Shown here piece by piece: positions 46,854 to 62,954 of a stretch of 64,000 nucleotides of DNA. The position numbers and the translations under genes were made by a program. The stretch is from Megachile rotundata (Eukaryota > Arthropoda > Insecta > Hymenoptera > Megachilidae): the NCBI RefSeq assembly GCF_050947335.1, contig NW_027473342.1:992001-1056000 (forward strand), read 5' to 3'. Below the pieces are notes generated by a model. It made no database searches and was not told the DNA's origin. It saw only the letters and a program-made list of their open reading frames with translations. How positions within the stretch are numbered: the stretch's first letter is position 1; each line of letters opens with the position of its first letter.

Positions 46854-47043
46854 CGCAATCACACAATCACGATTGCACAATCACGATCACACAATCACGA
46901 TCACACAATCACGATGACACAATCACGGTCACACAATCACGGTCACAAAATCACGGTCACACAATCACGGTCACACAATCGCGGTCGCACAATCACGCAG
47001 TCACACAATCACACAGTCACACAATCACGCAGTCACACAATCA
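46854..47043 (+). repeat. CpG cassette 22 (type d)
   Basis: ATG at 46914; CGGTCGCAC. Tandem partner of cassette 20. Confidence 0.95.
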
Positions 47044-49041
47044 CTCAATCACACAATCACACAATCACACAATCTCACAATCACACAATCACACAATCAC
47101 ACAATCACACAATCACACAATCACCTAATCACACAACCACACAATCACACAACCACACAATCACACAAGCACACAATCACTCAATCAGACAATCACACAC
47201 TCACACAATCACACAATCACACAATCACACAATCACACAATCACACAATCACACAATCACACAATCACACAATCACACAATCACACAATCACACAATCAC
47301 ACAATCACACAATCACACAACCACACAATCACACAATCACACAATCACACAATCACCTAATCACACAACCACACAATCACACAACCACACAATCACACAA
47401 GCACACAATCACTCAATCAGACAATCACACACTCACACAATCACACAATCACACAATCACACAATCACACAATCACACAATCACACAGTCACACAATCAC
47501 GCAGTCACACAATCACTCAATCACACAATCACCTAATCACACAACCACACAATCACACAACCACACAATCACACAAGCACACAATCACTCAATCAGACAA
47601 TCACACACTCACACAATCACACAATCACACAATCACACAATCACACAATCACACAATCACACAACCACACAATCACACAACCACACAATCACAAAATCAC
47701 ACAACCACACAATCACACAACCACACAATCACACTATCACACAATCACACAATCACACAATCACACAATCACACAATCACACAATCACACAATCACACAA
47801 CCACACAACCACACAATCACACAACCACACAATCACTCAATCACACAATCACACACTCACACAATCACACAGTCACAATCACACAATCACAATCACACAA
47901 TCACACAATCACACAATCACACAATCACACACTCACACAATCACACAATCACACAATCACACAATCACACACTCACACAATCACACAGTCACAATCACAC
48001 AATCACAATCACACAATCACAATCACACAGTCACAATCACACAACCACAATCACACAATCACACAATCACAATTACACAATCGCACAATCACACAATCGC
48101 ACAATCACACAATCACACAATCACACAGTCACACAATCACACAATCATACAATCACACAATCACACAATCACACAATCACACAGTCACACAATCAGACAA
48201 TCACACAATCACACAATCACTAGATCACACAATCACACAATCACACAATCACAATCACACAATCACAATCACACAATCACTCAATCACACAATCACACAT
48301 TCACACAATCACACAGTCACAATCACACAATCACAATCACACAATCACACAATCACACACTCACACAATCACACAATCACACAATCACACAATCACATAA
48401 TCACACAATCACACAATCACACAATCACACAATCACACAATCACACAATCACACAATCACACAATCACACAATCACACAATCACACAATCACACAATCAC
48501 ACAATCACACAATCACACAATCACCTAATCACACAATCACACAATCACACAACCACACAATCACACAAGCACACAATCACTCAATCACACAATCACACAC
48601 TCACACAATCACACAGTCACAATCACACAGTCACAATCACACAATCACAATCACACAATCACAATCACACAATCACACAATCACACAATCACACAATCAC
48701 ACAATCACACAATCACACAATCACACAATCACACAATCACACAATCACACAAGCACACAATCACTCAATCACACAATCACACAAGCACACAATCACTCAA
48801 TAACACAATCACACACTCACAAAATCACACAGTCACAATCACACAGTCACAATCACACAATCACAATCACACAATCACAATCACACAATCACACAATCAC
48901 ACAATCACACAATCACACAATCACACAATCACACAATCACACAATCACACAATCACACAATCACACAATCACACAATCACACAATCACACAATCACACAA
49001 TCACACAATCACACAGTCACACAATCACACAATCACAATCA
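47044..49041 (+). repeat. Octamer segment after cassette 22
   Basis: Same series as 42.6-44.6 kb: CACCTAAT near 47124, 47354 and 47530, an orphan tail at 47484, CATACAATC at 48148, TAGATC at 48221, CATTCAC near 48298 and AATAACAC near 48800. Confidence 0.9.
47484..47523 (+). repeat. Orphan CpG-cassette tail
   Basis: Tandem partner of the tail at 43077, offset 4,407 bp. Confidence 0.85.
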
Positions 49042-49231
49042 CGCAATCACACAATCACGATTGCACAATCACGATCACACAATCACGATCACACAATCAC
49101 GATGACACAATCACGGTCACACAATCACGGTCACAAAATCACGGTCACACAATCACGGTCACACAATCGCGGTCACACAATCACGCAGTCACACAATCAC
49201 ACAGTCACACAATCACGCAGTCACACAATCA
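49042..49231 (+). repeat. CpG cassette 23 (type a)
   Basis: ATG at 49102. The apparent open frame from this ATG is the same as that from 44703 over its 241 codons, as expected of the tandem pair. Confidence 0.95.
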
Positions 49232-50446
49232 CTCAATCACACAATCACACAATCACACAATCTCACAATCACACAATCACACAATCACACAATCACACAA
49301 TCACACAATCACACAATCACACAATCACACAATCACACAATCACACAGTACACACAATCACAATCACACAATCACAATTACACAATCGCACAATCACACA
49401 ATCACACAATCACACAATCACACAATCACACAGTCACACAATCACACAATCACACTGTCGCAAAATCACACAATCACACAATCACACAATCACACAATCA
49501 CACAATCACACAACCACACAATCACACAATCACACAACCACACAATCACACAAGCACACAATCACTCAATCACACAATCACACACTCACACAATCGCACA
49601 GTCACAATCACACAATCACACAATCACACAATCACACAATCACACAATCACACAACCACACAATCACACAACCACACAATCACACAACCACACAATCACA
49701 CAAACACACAATCACACATTCACACAATCACACAGTCACAATCACACAATCACAATCACACAATCACACAATCACACAATCACACACTCACACAATCACA
49801 CAATCACACAATCACACAATCACATAATCACACAATCACACAATCACACAATCACACAATCACACAATCACACAATCACACAATCACACAATCACACAAT
49901 CACACAATCACACAATCACACAATCACACAATCACACAATCACACAATCACACAATCACCTAATCACACAATCACACAATCACACAACCACACAATCACA
50001 CAAGCACACAATCACTCAATCACACAATCACACACTCACACAATCACACAGTCACAATCACACAGTCACAATCACACAATCACAATCACACAATCACAAT
50101 CACACAATCACACAATCACACAATCACACAATCACACAATCACACAATCACACAATCACACAATCACACAATCACACAATCACACAATCACACAATCACA
50201 CAATCACACAATCACACAATCACACAAGCACACAATCACTCAATCACACAATCACACAAGCACACAATCACTCAATCACAGAATCACACACTCACAAAAT
50301 CACACAGTCACAATCACACAGTCACAATCACACAATCACAATCACACAATCACACAATCACGCAATCACACAATCACACAATCACACAATCACACAATCA
50401 CACAATCACACAATCACACAGTCACACAATCACACAATCACAATCA
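49232..50446 (+). repeat. Octamer segment after cassette 23
   Basis: CAGTACACAC near 49347, CTGTCGCAAAATC near 49455, ACAAACAC near 49702, CATTCAC near 49716, CATAATC near 49822, CACCTAAT near 49957, CAGAATC near 50280 and CGCAATC at 50361. Confidence 0.9.
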
Positions 50447-50636
50447 CGCAATCACACAATCACGATTGCACAATCACGATCACACAATCACGATCACACA
50501 ATCACGATGACACAATCACGGTCACACAATCACGGTCACAAAATCACGGTCACACAATCACGGTCACACAATCGCGGTCACACAATCACGCAGTCACACA
50601 ATCACACAGTCACACAATCACGCAGTTACACAATCA
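50447..50636 (+). repeat. CpG cassette 24 (type b')
   Basis: GCAGTTACAC with the normal sequence before the ATG (50507). Partner of cassette 6 at offset 39,064. Confidence 0.95.
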
Positions 50637-52762
50637 CTCAATCACACAATCACACAATCACACAATCTCACAATCACACAATCACACAATCACACAATCA
50701 CACAATCACACAATCACACAATCACACAATCACACAGTACACACAATCACAATCACACAATCACAATTACACAATCGCACAATCACACAATCACACAATC
50801 ACACAATCACACAATCACACAGTCACACAATCACACAATCACACAATCACACAATCACACAATCAGACAATCACACAATCACACAATCACACAATCACAC
50901 AATCACACAATCACACAACCACACAATCACACAATCACACAACCACACAATCACACAAGCACACAATCACTCAATCACACAATCACACACTCACACAATC
51001 GCACAGTCACAATCACACAATCACACAATCACACAATCACACAATCACACAATCACACGATCGCACAATCACACAATCACACAATCACACAATCACACAC
51101 TCACACAATCACACAATCACACAATCACACAACCACACAATCACACAATCACACAATCACACAACCACACACTCACACAATCACTCAATCACACAATCAC
51201 ACAATCACACAATCACAATCACACAATCACAATTACACCATCACACAATCACACAATCTCACAATCACACAATCACACAATCACACAATCACACAATCAC
51301 ACAATCACACAATCACACAATCACACAATCGCACAATCACAATTACACAATCACACAATCACACAATCACACAATCACACAATCACACAATCACACACTC
51401 ACACAATCACACAATCACACAATCACACAATCACACACTCACACAATCACACAGACACAATCACACAATCACAATCACACAATCACAATCACACAATCAC
51501 AATCACACAATCACAATCACACAACCACAATCACACAATCACACAATCACACAATCACACAATCACACAATCACACAATCACACAATCACACAATCACAC
51601 AACCACACAATCACACAAGCACACAGTCACTCAATCACACAATCACACACTCACACAATCACACAGTCACAATCACACAATCACACAATCACACAATCAC
51701 CTAATCACACAATCACACAATCACACAATCACACAATCACGCAATCACACCAGCACACAATCACTCAATCACACAATCACACACTCATACAATCCCACAG
51801 TCACAATCACACAATCGCACAATCACCTAATCACACAATCACACAATCACACAACCACACAATCACACAAGCACACAATCACTCAATCAGACAATCACAC
51901 ACTCACACAATCACACAATCACACAATCACACAATCACATAATCACACAATCACACAATCACACAATCACACAGTCACACAGTACACACAATCACAATCA
52001 CACAATTACAATTACACAATCGCACAATCACACAATCGCACAATCACACAATCACACAATCACACAGTCACACAATCACACAATCACACAAGCACACAAT
52101 CACTCAATCAGACAATCACACACTCACACAATCACACAATCACACAATCACACAATCACACAATCACACAATCACACAATCACACAAGCACACAATCACT
52201 CAATCACACAATCACACACTCACAAAATCACACAGTCACAATCACACAGTCACAATCACACAATCACAATCACACAATCCCAATCACACAATCACACAAT
52301 CACACAATCACACAATCACACAATCACACAATCACACAATCACACAATCACACAATCACACAATCGCACAATCACACAATCACACAATCACACAGTCACA
52401 CAATCACACAATCACACAAGCACACAATCACTCAATCAGACAATCACACACTCACACAATCACACAATCACACAATCACACAATCACACAATCACACAAT
52501 CACACAATCACACAAGCACACAATCACTCAATCACACAATCACACACTCACAAAATCACACAGTCACAATCACACAGTCACAATCACACAGTCACAATCA
52601 CACAATCACAATCACACAATCCCAATCACACAATCACACAATCACACAATCACACAATCACACAATCACACAATCACACAATCACACAATCACACAATCA
52701 CACAATCACACAATCACACAATCACACAATCACACAGTCACACAATCACACAATCACAATCA
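50637..52762 (+). repeat. Octamer segment after cassette 24
   Basis: CAGTACACAC near 50735, a lone CAGACAAT near 50863, CGATCG at 51058 (551 bp after the ATG, as at 11.4 kb), ATTACACC near 51234, ACCAGCAC near 51749, CATACAATCCC near 51786, CGCACAATCACCTAAT near 51816, CAGTACACAC near 51979 and CCCAATC near 52279 and 52620. The second CAGTCACAATC cluster has three repeats (near 52560-52590) where others have two. Confidence 0.88.
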
Positions 52763-52952
52763 CGCAATCACACAATCACGATTGCACAATCACGATCACA
52801 CAATCACGATCACACAATCACGATGACACAATAACGGTCACACAATCACGGTCACAAAATCACGGTCACACAATCACGGTCACACAATCGCGGTCACACA
52901 ATCACGCAGTCGCACAATCACACAGTCACACAATCACGCAGTCACACAATCA
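52763..52952 (+). repeat. CpG cassette 25 (type c)
   Basis: ATG at 52823; AATAACGG and CGCAGTCGCAC. Partner of cassette 7 at offset 37,994. Confidence 0.95.
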
Positions 52953-54309
52953 CTCAATCACACAATCACACAATCACACAATCTCACAATCACACAATCA
53001 CACAATCACACAATCACACAATCACACAATCACACAATCACACAATCACACAATCACACAATCACACAATCACACAATCACACAATCACACAGTACACAC
53101 AATCACAATCACACAATCACAATTACACAATCGCACAATCACACAATCACACAATCACACAATCACACAATCACACAGTCACACAATCACACAATCACAC
53201 AATCACACAATCACACAATCACACAATCACACAATCACACAACCACACAATCACACAATCACACAACCACACAATCACACAAGCACACAATCACTCAATC
53301 ACACAATCACACACTCACACAATTGCACAGTCACAATCACACAATCACACAATCACACAATCACACAATCACACAATCACACAATCACACAATCGCACAA
53401 TCACACAATCACACAATCACACAATCACACACTCACACAATCACACAATCACACAATCACACAACCACACAATCACACAATCACACAATCACACAACCAC
53501 ACACTCACACAATCACTCAATCACACAATCACACAATCACACAATCACAATCACACAATCACACAACCACACACTCACACAATCACTCAATCACACAATC
53601 ACACAATCACACAATCACAATCACACAATCACAATTACACCATCACACAATCACACAATCTCACAATCACACAATCACACAATCACACAATCACACAATC
53701 ACACAATCACACAATCACACAATCACACAATCGCACAATCACAATTACACAATCACACAATCACACAATCACACAATCACACAATCACACACTCACACAA
53801 TCACACAATCACACAATCACACAATCACACAATCACACACTCACACAATCACACAGACACAATCACACAATCACAATCACACAATCACAATCACACAATC
53901 ACAATCACACAATCACAATCACACAATCACAATCACACAACCACAATCACACAATCACACAATCACACAATCACACAATCACACAATCACACAATCACAC
54001 AATCACACAATCACACAATCACACAATCACACAATCACACAATCACACAATCACACAATCACACAAGCACACAATCACTCAATCACACAATCACACACTC
54101 ACAGAATCACACAGTCACAATCACACAGTCACAATCACACAATCACAATCACACAATCACACAATCACACAATCACACAATCACACAATCACACAATCAC
54201 ACAATCACACAATCACACAATCACACAATCACACAATCACACAATCACACAATCACACAATCACACAATCACACAATCACACAGTCACACAATCACACAA
54301 TCACAATCA
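52953..54309 (+). repeat. Octamer segment after cassette 25
   Basis: CAGTACACAC near 53092, CAATTG at 53320, two ACAACCACACACTC copies near 53494 and 53564, ATTACACC near 53636, CAGACAC near 53855 and CAGAATC near 54102. About 190 bp shorter than its partner at 15.0-16.5 kb. Confidence 0.88.
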
Positions 54310-54499
54310 CGCAATCACACAATCACGATTGCACAATCACGATCACACAATCACGATCACACAATCACGATGACACAATCACGGTCACACAATCACGGTC
54401 ACAAAATCACGGTCACACAATCACGGTCACACAATCGCGGTCGCACAATCACGCAGTCACACAATCACACAGTCACACAATCACGCAGTCACACAATCA
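54310..54499 (+). repeat. CpG cassette 26 (type d)
   Basis: CGGTCGCAC; ATG at 54370. Confidence 0.95.
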
Positions 54500-56007
54500 C
54501 TCAATCACACAATCACACAATCACACAATCTCACAATCACACAATCACACAATCACACAATCACACAATCACACAATCACCTAATCACACAACCACACAA
54601 TCACACAACCACACAATCACACAAGCACACAATCACTCAATCAGACAATCACACACTCACACAATCACACAATCACACAATCACACAATCACACAATCAC
54701 ACAATCACACAATCACACAATCACACAATCACACAATCACACAATCACACAATCACACAACCACACAATCACACAACCACACAATCACACAACCACACAA
54801 TCACTCAATCACACAATCACACACTCACACAATCACACAGTCACAATCACACAATCACAATCACACAATCACACAATCACACACTCACACAATCACACAA
54901 TCACACAATCACACAATCACATAATCACACAATCACACAATCGCACAATCACACAATCGCACAATCACACAATCACACAATCACACAATCACACAATCAC
55001 ACAATCACACAACCACACAATCACACAATCACACAATCACACAACCACACACTCACACAATCACTCAATCACACAATCACACAATCACACAATCACAATC
55101 ACACAATCACAATTACACCATCACACAATCACACAATCTCACAATCACACAATCACACAATCACACAATCACACAATCACACAATCACACAATCACACAA
55201 TCACACAATCACACAATCACACAATCGCACAATCACAATTACACAATCACACAATGACACAATCACACAATCACACAATCACACACTCACACAATCACAC
55301 AATCACACAATCACACAATCACACAATCACACACTCACACAATCACACAGACACAATCACACACTCACACAATCACACAGACACAATCACACAATCACAA
55401 TCACACAATCACAATCACACAATCACAATCACACAATCACAATCACACAATCACAATCACACAACCACAATCACACAATCACACAATCACACAATCACAC
55501 AATCACACAATCACACAATCACACAACCACACAATCACACAAGCACACACTCACACAATCACACAATCACACAATCACACAATCACACAATCACACAGTC
55601 ACAATCACACAATCACACAATCTCACAATCACCTAATCACACAATCACACAATCACACAACCACACAATCACACAAGCACACAATCACTCAATCAGACAA
55701 TCACACACTCACACAATCACACAATCACACAATCACACAATCACACAAGCACACAATCACTCAATCACACAATCACACACTCACAGAATCACACAGTCAC
55801 AATCACACAGTCACAATCACACAATCACAATCACACAATCACACAATCACACAATCACACAATCACACAATCACACAATCACACAATCACACAATCACAC
55901 AATCACACAATCACACAATCACACAATCACACAATCACACAATCACACAATCACACAATCACACAATCACACAATCACACAGTCACACAATCACACAATC
56001 ACAATCA
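54500..56007 (+). repeat. Octamer segment after cassette 26
   Basis: CACCTAAT near 54579, CATAATC near 54920, paired CGCAC units near 54942 and 54958, AATGACAC (ATG at 55254), the same doubled CAGACACAATC near 55347 and 55377 as at 17.6 kb, CACCTAAT near 55630 and CAGAATC near 55785. Confidence 0.88.
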
Positions 56008-56197
56008 CGCAATCACACAATCACGATTGCACAATCACGATCACACAATCACGATCACACAATCACGATGACACAATCACGGTCACACAATCACGGTCAC
56101 AAAATCACGGTCACACAATCACGGTCACACAATCGCGGTCGCACAATCACGCAGTCACACAATCACACAGTCACACAATCACGCAGTCACACAATCA
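56008..56197 (+). repeat. CpG cassette 27 (type d)
   Basis: CGGTCGCAC; ATG at 56068. Starts the right copy of the longest cassette-free stretch. Confidence 0.95.
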
Positions 56198-59100
56198 CTC
56201 AATCACACAATCACACAATCACACAATCTCACAATCACACAATCACACAATCACACAATCACACAATCACCTAATCACACAACCACACAATCACACAACC
56301 ACACAATCACACAAGCACACAATCACTCAATCAGACAATCACACACTCACACAATCACACAATCACACAATCACACAATCACACAATCACACAATCACAC
56401 AATCACACAATCACACAATCACACAATCACACAATCACACAATCACACAACCACACAATCACACAACCACACAATCACACAACCACACAATCACTCAATC
56501 ACACAATCACACACTCACACAATCACACAGTCACAATCACACAATCACAATCACACAATCACACAATCACACACTCACACAATCACACAATCACACAATC
56601 ACACAATCACACAATCACATAATCACACAATCACACAATCGCACAATCACACAATCGCACAATCACACAATCACACAATCACGCAATCACACAATCACAC
56701 AATCACACAACCACACAATCACACAATCACACAATCACACAACCACACACTCACACAATCACTCAATCACACAATCACACAATCACACAATCACAATCAC
56801 ACAATCACAATTACACCATCACACAATCACACAATCTCACAATCACACAATCACACAATCACACAATCACACAATCACACAATCACACAATCACACAATC
56901 ACACAATCACACAATCACACAATCGCACAATCACAATTACACAATCACACAATCACACAATCACACAATCACACAATCACACACTCACACAATCACACAA
57001 TCACACAATCACACAATCACACAATCACACACTCACACAATCACACAGACACAATCACACACTCACACAATCATACAGACACAATCACACAATCACAATC
57101 ACACAATCACAATCACACAATCACAATCACACAATCACAATCACACAATCACAATCACACAACCACAATCACACAATCACACAATCACACAATCACACAA
57201 TCACACAATCACACAATCACACAACCACACAATCACACAAGCACACACTCACACAATCACACAATCACACAACCACACAAAAACACAATCACACAGTCAC
57301 AATCACACAATCACACAATCTCACAATCACCTAATCACACAATCACACAATCACACAACCACACAATCACACAAGCACACAATCACTCAATCAGACAATC
57401 ACACACTCACACAATCACACAATCACACAATCACACAATCACACAATCACACAATCACGCAATCACACAATCACACAATCACACAATCACACAACCACAC
57501 AATCACACAAGCACACAATCACTCAATCACACAATCACACAATCACACAATCACAAAATCACACAATCACTCAATCACACAATCACACAATCACACAATC
57601 ACACAATCACACAATCACACAACCACACAATCACACAACCACACAATCACACAAGCACACAATCACTCGATCACACAATCACACACTCACACAATCGCAC
57701 AGTCACAATCACACAATCACACAATCACACAATCGCACAATCACAATTACACAATCACACAATCACACAATCACACATTCACACAATCACACAATCACAC
57801 ACTCACACAATCACAAAATCACACAATCACACAATCACACACTCACACAATCACACAGACACAATCACACAATCACAATCACACAATCACAATCACACAA
57901 TCACAATCACACAATCACAATCACACAACCACAATCTCACAATCACACAATCACACAATCACACAATCACACAATCACACAATCACACAATCACACAATC
58001 ACACAATCACACAGTCACACAATCACACAATCACACAATCACACAATCACACAATCACAAAATCACCTAATCACACAATCACACAATCACACAACCACAC
58101 AATCACACAAGCACACAATCACTCAATCAGACAATCACACACTCACACAATCACACAATCACACAATCACAAAATCACACAATCACACAATCACACAACC
58201 ACACAATCACACAACCACACAATCACTCAATCACACAATCACACACTCACACAATCACACAGTCACAATCACACAATCACACACTCACACAATCACACAG
58301 TCACAATCACACAATCACAATCACACAATCACAATCACACAGTCACAATCACACAACCACAATCATACAATCACACAATCACACAATCACACAATCACAC
58401 AATCACACAATCACACAATCACACAATCACACAATCACACAATCACACAATCACACAATCACACAATCACACAATCACACAATCACACAATCACACAATA
58501 ACACAGTACACACAGTACACACAATCACAATCACACAATCACAATTACACAATCGCACAATCGCACAATCGCACAATCACACAATCACACAATCACACAG
58601 TCACACAATCACACAATCACACAATCACACAATCACACAATCACACAATCACACAATCACACAATCACACAATCACACAATCACACACTCACACAATCAC
58701 ACACTCACACAATCACACAGTCACAATCACACAATCACAATCACACAATCACAATCACACAGTCACAATCACACAACCACAATCACACAATCACACAATC
58801 ACACAATCACACAATCACACAATCACACAATCACACAATCACACAATCACACAATCACACAATCACACAATCACACAATCACACAATCACACAATCACAC
58901 AATCACACAATCACACAATCACGCAATCACACAATCACACAATCACACAATCACACAACCACACAATCACACAAGCACACAATCACTCAATCACACAATC
59001 ACACACTCATACAATCACACAGCCACAATCACACAATCACACAATCACCTAATCACACAATCACACAATCACACAACCACACAATCACACAAGCACACAA

Positions 59101-62100
59101 TCACTCAAACAGACAATCACACACTCACACAATCACACAATCACACAATCACACAATCACATAATCACACAATCACACAATCACACAATCACACAATCAC
59201 ACAATCACACAATCACACAATCACACAATCACACAGTACACACAATCACAATCACACAATCACAATTACACAATCGCACAATCACACAATCACACAATCA
59301 CACAATCACACAATCACACAATCACACAATCACACAATCACACAATCACACAATCACACAATCACCTAATCACACAATCACACAACCACACAATCACACA
59401 AGCACACAATCACTCAATCACACAATCACACACTCACACAATCACACAGCCACAATCACACAGTCACAATTACACAATCACAATCACACAATCACAATCA
59501 CACAATCACACAATCACACAATCACACAATCACACAATCACACAATCACACAATCACACAATCACACAAGCACACAATCACACAATCACACAATCACACA
59601 ATCACACAATCACACAATCACACAATCACACAATCACACAATCACACAATCACACAATCACACAATCACACAATCACACAATCACACAATCACACAATCA
59701 CACAATCACACAATCACACAGTACACACAATCACAATCACACAATCACAATTACACAATCGCACAATCACACAATCACACAATCACACAATCACACAATC
59801 ACACAGTCACACAATCACACAATCACACAATCACACAATCACACAATCACACAATCACACAATCACACAACCACACTATCACACAATCACACAACCACAC
59901 AATCACACAAGCACACAATCACTCAATCACACAATCACACAATCACACAATCACACAATCACACACTCACACAATCACACAGACACAATCACACAATCAC
60001 AATCACACAATCACAATCACACAACCACAATCACACAATTACACAATCACACAATCACACAATCACAAAATCACACAATCACACAATCACACAACCACAC
60101 TATCACACAAGCACACAATCACTCAATCAGACAATCACACACTCACACAATCACACAATCACACAATCACACAATCACACAATCACACAATCACACAACC
60201 ACACAATCACACAACCACACAATCACTCAATCACACAATCACACACTCACACAATCACACACTCACAATCACACAATCACACAATCACACAATCACCTAA
60301 TCACACACTCACACAATCACACAATCACACAATCACACAATCACACAATCACACAATCACACAATCACACAATCACACAATCACACAATCACACAATCAC
60401 ACAATCACACAATCACACAATCACCTAATCACACAATCACACAATCACACAATCACACAACCACACAATCACACAAGCACACAATCACTCAATCACACAA
60501 TCACACACTCACACAATCACACAGTCACAATCACACAGTCACAATCACACAATCACAATCACACAATCACAATCACACAATCACACAATCACACAATCAC
60601 ACAATCACACAATCACACAATCACACAATCACACAATCACACAATCACACAATCACACAAGCACACAATCACTCAATCACACAATCACACACTCACAAAA
60701 TCACACAGTCACAATCACACAGTCACAATCACACAATCACAATCACACAATCACACAATCACACAATCACACAATCACACAATCACACAATCACACAATC
60801 ACACACTCACACAATCACACAGTCACAATCACACAATCACAATCACACAATCACACAATCACACACTCACACAATCACACAATCACACAATCACACAATC
60901 ACACACTCACACAATCACACAGACACAATCACACAATCACAATCACACAACCACAATCACACAATCACACAATCACAGAATCACACAATCACACAATCAC
61001 ACAATCACACAATCACACAATCACAAAATCACACAATCACACAATCACACAACCACGCAATCACACAACCACACAATCACACAACCACACAATCACTCAA
61101 TCACACAATCACACACTCACACAATCACACAGTCACACAATCACACAATCACACAATCACACAATCACACAACCACACAATCACACAACCACACAATCAC
61201 TCAATCACACAATCACACACTCACACTATCACACAGTCACATTAACACAATCACACAATCACACAATCACCTAATCACACAATCACACAATCACACAACC
61301 ACACAATCACACAAGCACACAATCACTCAATCAGACAATCACACACTCACACAATCACACAATCACACAATCACACAATCACACAATCACACAATCACAC
61401 AATCACACAATCACACAATCACACAATCACACACTCACACAATCACACAGTCACAATCACACAATCACACAATCACACAATCACACAATCACAAAATCAC
61501 ACAACCACACAATCACACAATCACACAATCACACAGTCACAATCACACAGTCACACAATCACACAATCACACACTCACACAATCACACAATCACACGATC
61601 ACACAGTCACACGATCACACGATCACACAATCACACAATCACGCAATCACAATCACGGTCACTCAATCACGGCCACACAATCACGGTCACACAATCACGG
61701 TCACACAATCACACAATCACACAAGCACACAATCACTCAATCACACAATCACACACTCATACAATCCCACAGTCACAATCACACAATCACACAATCACCT
61801 AATCACACAATCACACAATCACACAACCACACAATCACACAAGCACACAATCACTCAATCAGACAATCACACACTCACACAATCACACAATCACACAATC
61901 ACACAATCACATAATCACACAATCACACAATCACACAATCACACAATCACACAATCACACAGTACACACAATCACAATCACACAATCACAATTACACAAT
62001 CGCACAATCACACAATCGCACAATCACACAATCACACAATCACACAGTCACACAATCACACAATCACACAATCACACAATCACACAGTCACACAATCACA

Positions 62101-62954
62101 CACTCACACAATCACACAGTCACAATCACACAATCACAATCACACAATCACACACTCACACAATCACACAGTCACAATCACACAATCACAATCACACAAT
62201 CACAATCACACAACCACAATCACACAACCACAATCACACAACCACAATCACACATTCACACAATCACACAATCACACAATCACACAATCACACAATCACA
62301 CAATCACACAATCACACAATCACACAATCACACAATCACACAATCACACAATCACACAATCACACAATCACACAATCACACAATCACACAATCACACAAT
62401 CACACAATCACACAATCACACAATCACACAATCGCACAATCACACAATCACACAATCACACAACCACACAATCACCCAATCACACAGTCACACACTCACA
62501 CAATCACACAGTCACAATCACACAATCACAATCACACAATCACACAATCACACAATCACACAATCACACACTCACACAATCACACAATCACACAGTCACA
62601 GAATCACACAGTCACACAATCACACAGTCACAATCACACAATCACAATCACACAATCACAATCACACAGTCACAATCACACAACCACAATCACACAATCA
62701 CACAATCACACAATCACACAATCACACAGTCACACAATCACACAATCACACAATCACACAATCGCACAATCACACAATCGCACAATCACTCAATCACACA
62801 ATCACACACTCACACAATCACACAGTCACAATCACACAGTCACAATCACACAATCACAATCACACAATCACAATCACACAATCACACAATCACACAATCA
62901 CACAATCACACAATCACACAATCACACAGTCACACAATCACACAATCACAATCA
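56198..62954 (+). repeat. Longest cassette-free stretch, right copy
   Basis: CATACAGAC at 57071, CAAAAACAC near 57277, the doubled CAGTACACAGTACACAC at 58504, CATACAATCACACAGCC near 59008, ACCACACTATC at 59870, CAGACAC at 59980, CATTAACAC at 61240 and the diverged CpG cassette at 61596. Relative to 18.4-25.2 kb it lacks about 464 bp between 59870 and 59980 and gains about 434 bp near 62.3-62.9 kb. The ATG-to-ATG distance is nevertheless almost the same (6,947 against 6,953). Confidence 0.9.
61596..61710 (+). repeat. Diverged CpG cassette, right copy
   Basis: Same CGATCAC triplet, CGCAATCA and four 14-mers as at 24262, including the distinctive CGGCCACACAATCA (CGGCC at 61670). Offset 37,334. 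Confidence 0.88.

Larger units (their letters stand above)
41609..50361 (+). repeat. 4.4-kb tandem duplication carrying cassettes d and a
   Basis: About 41609-46023 and 46024-50361 are two copies at an offset of 4,407 bp (4,415 and 4,423 near the left edge; the steps are 8 bp). Paired landmarks: CGCACAATCACAATTAC 41609/46024, ATG 42507/46914, a lone CATACAATC 43741/48148 and CGCAATC 45954/50361. The left-hand block has the d-a pair once (7834, 10030). Both junctions lie in plain octamer runs. Confidence 0.9.
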
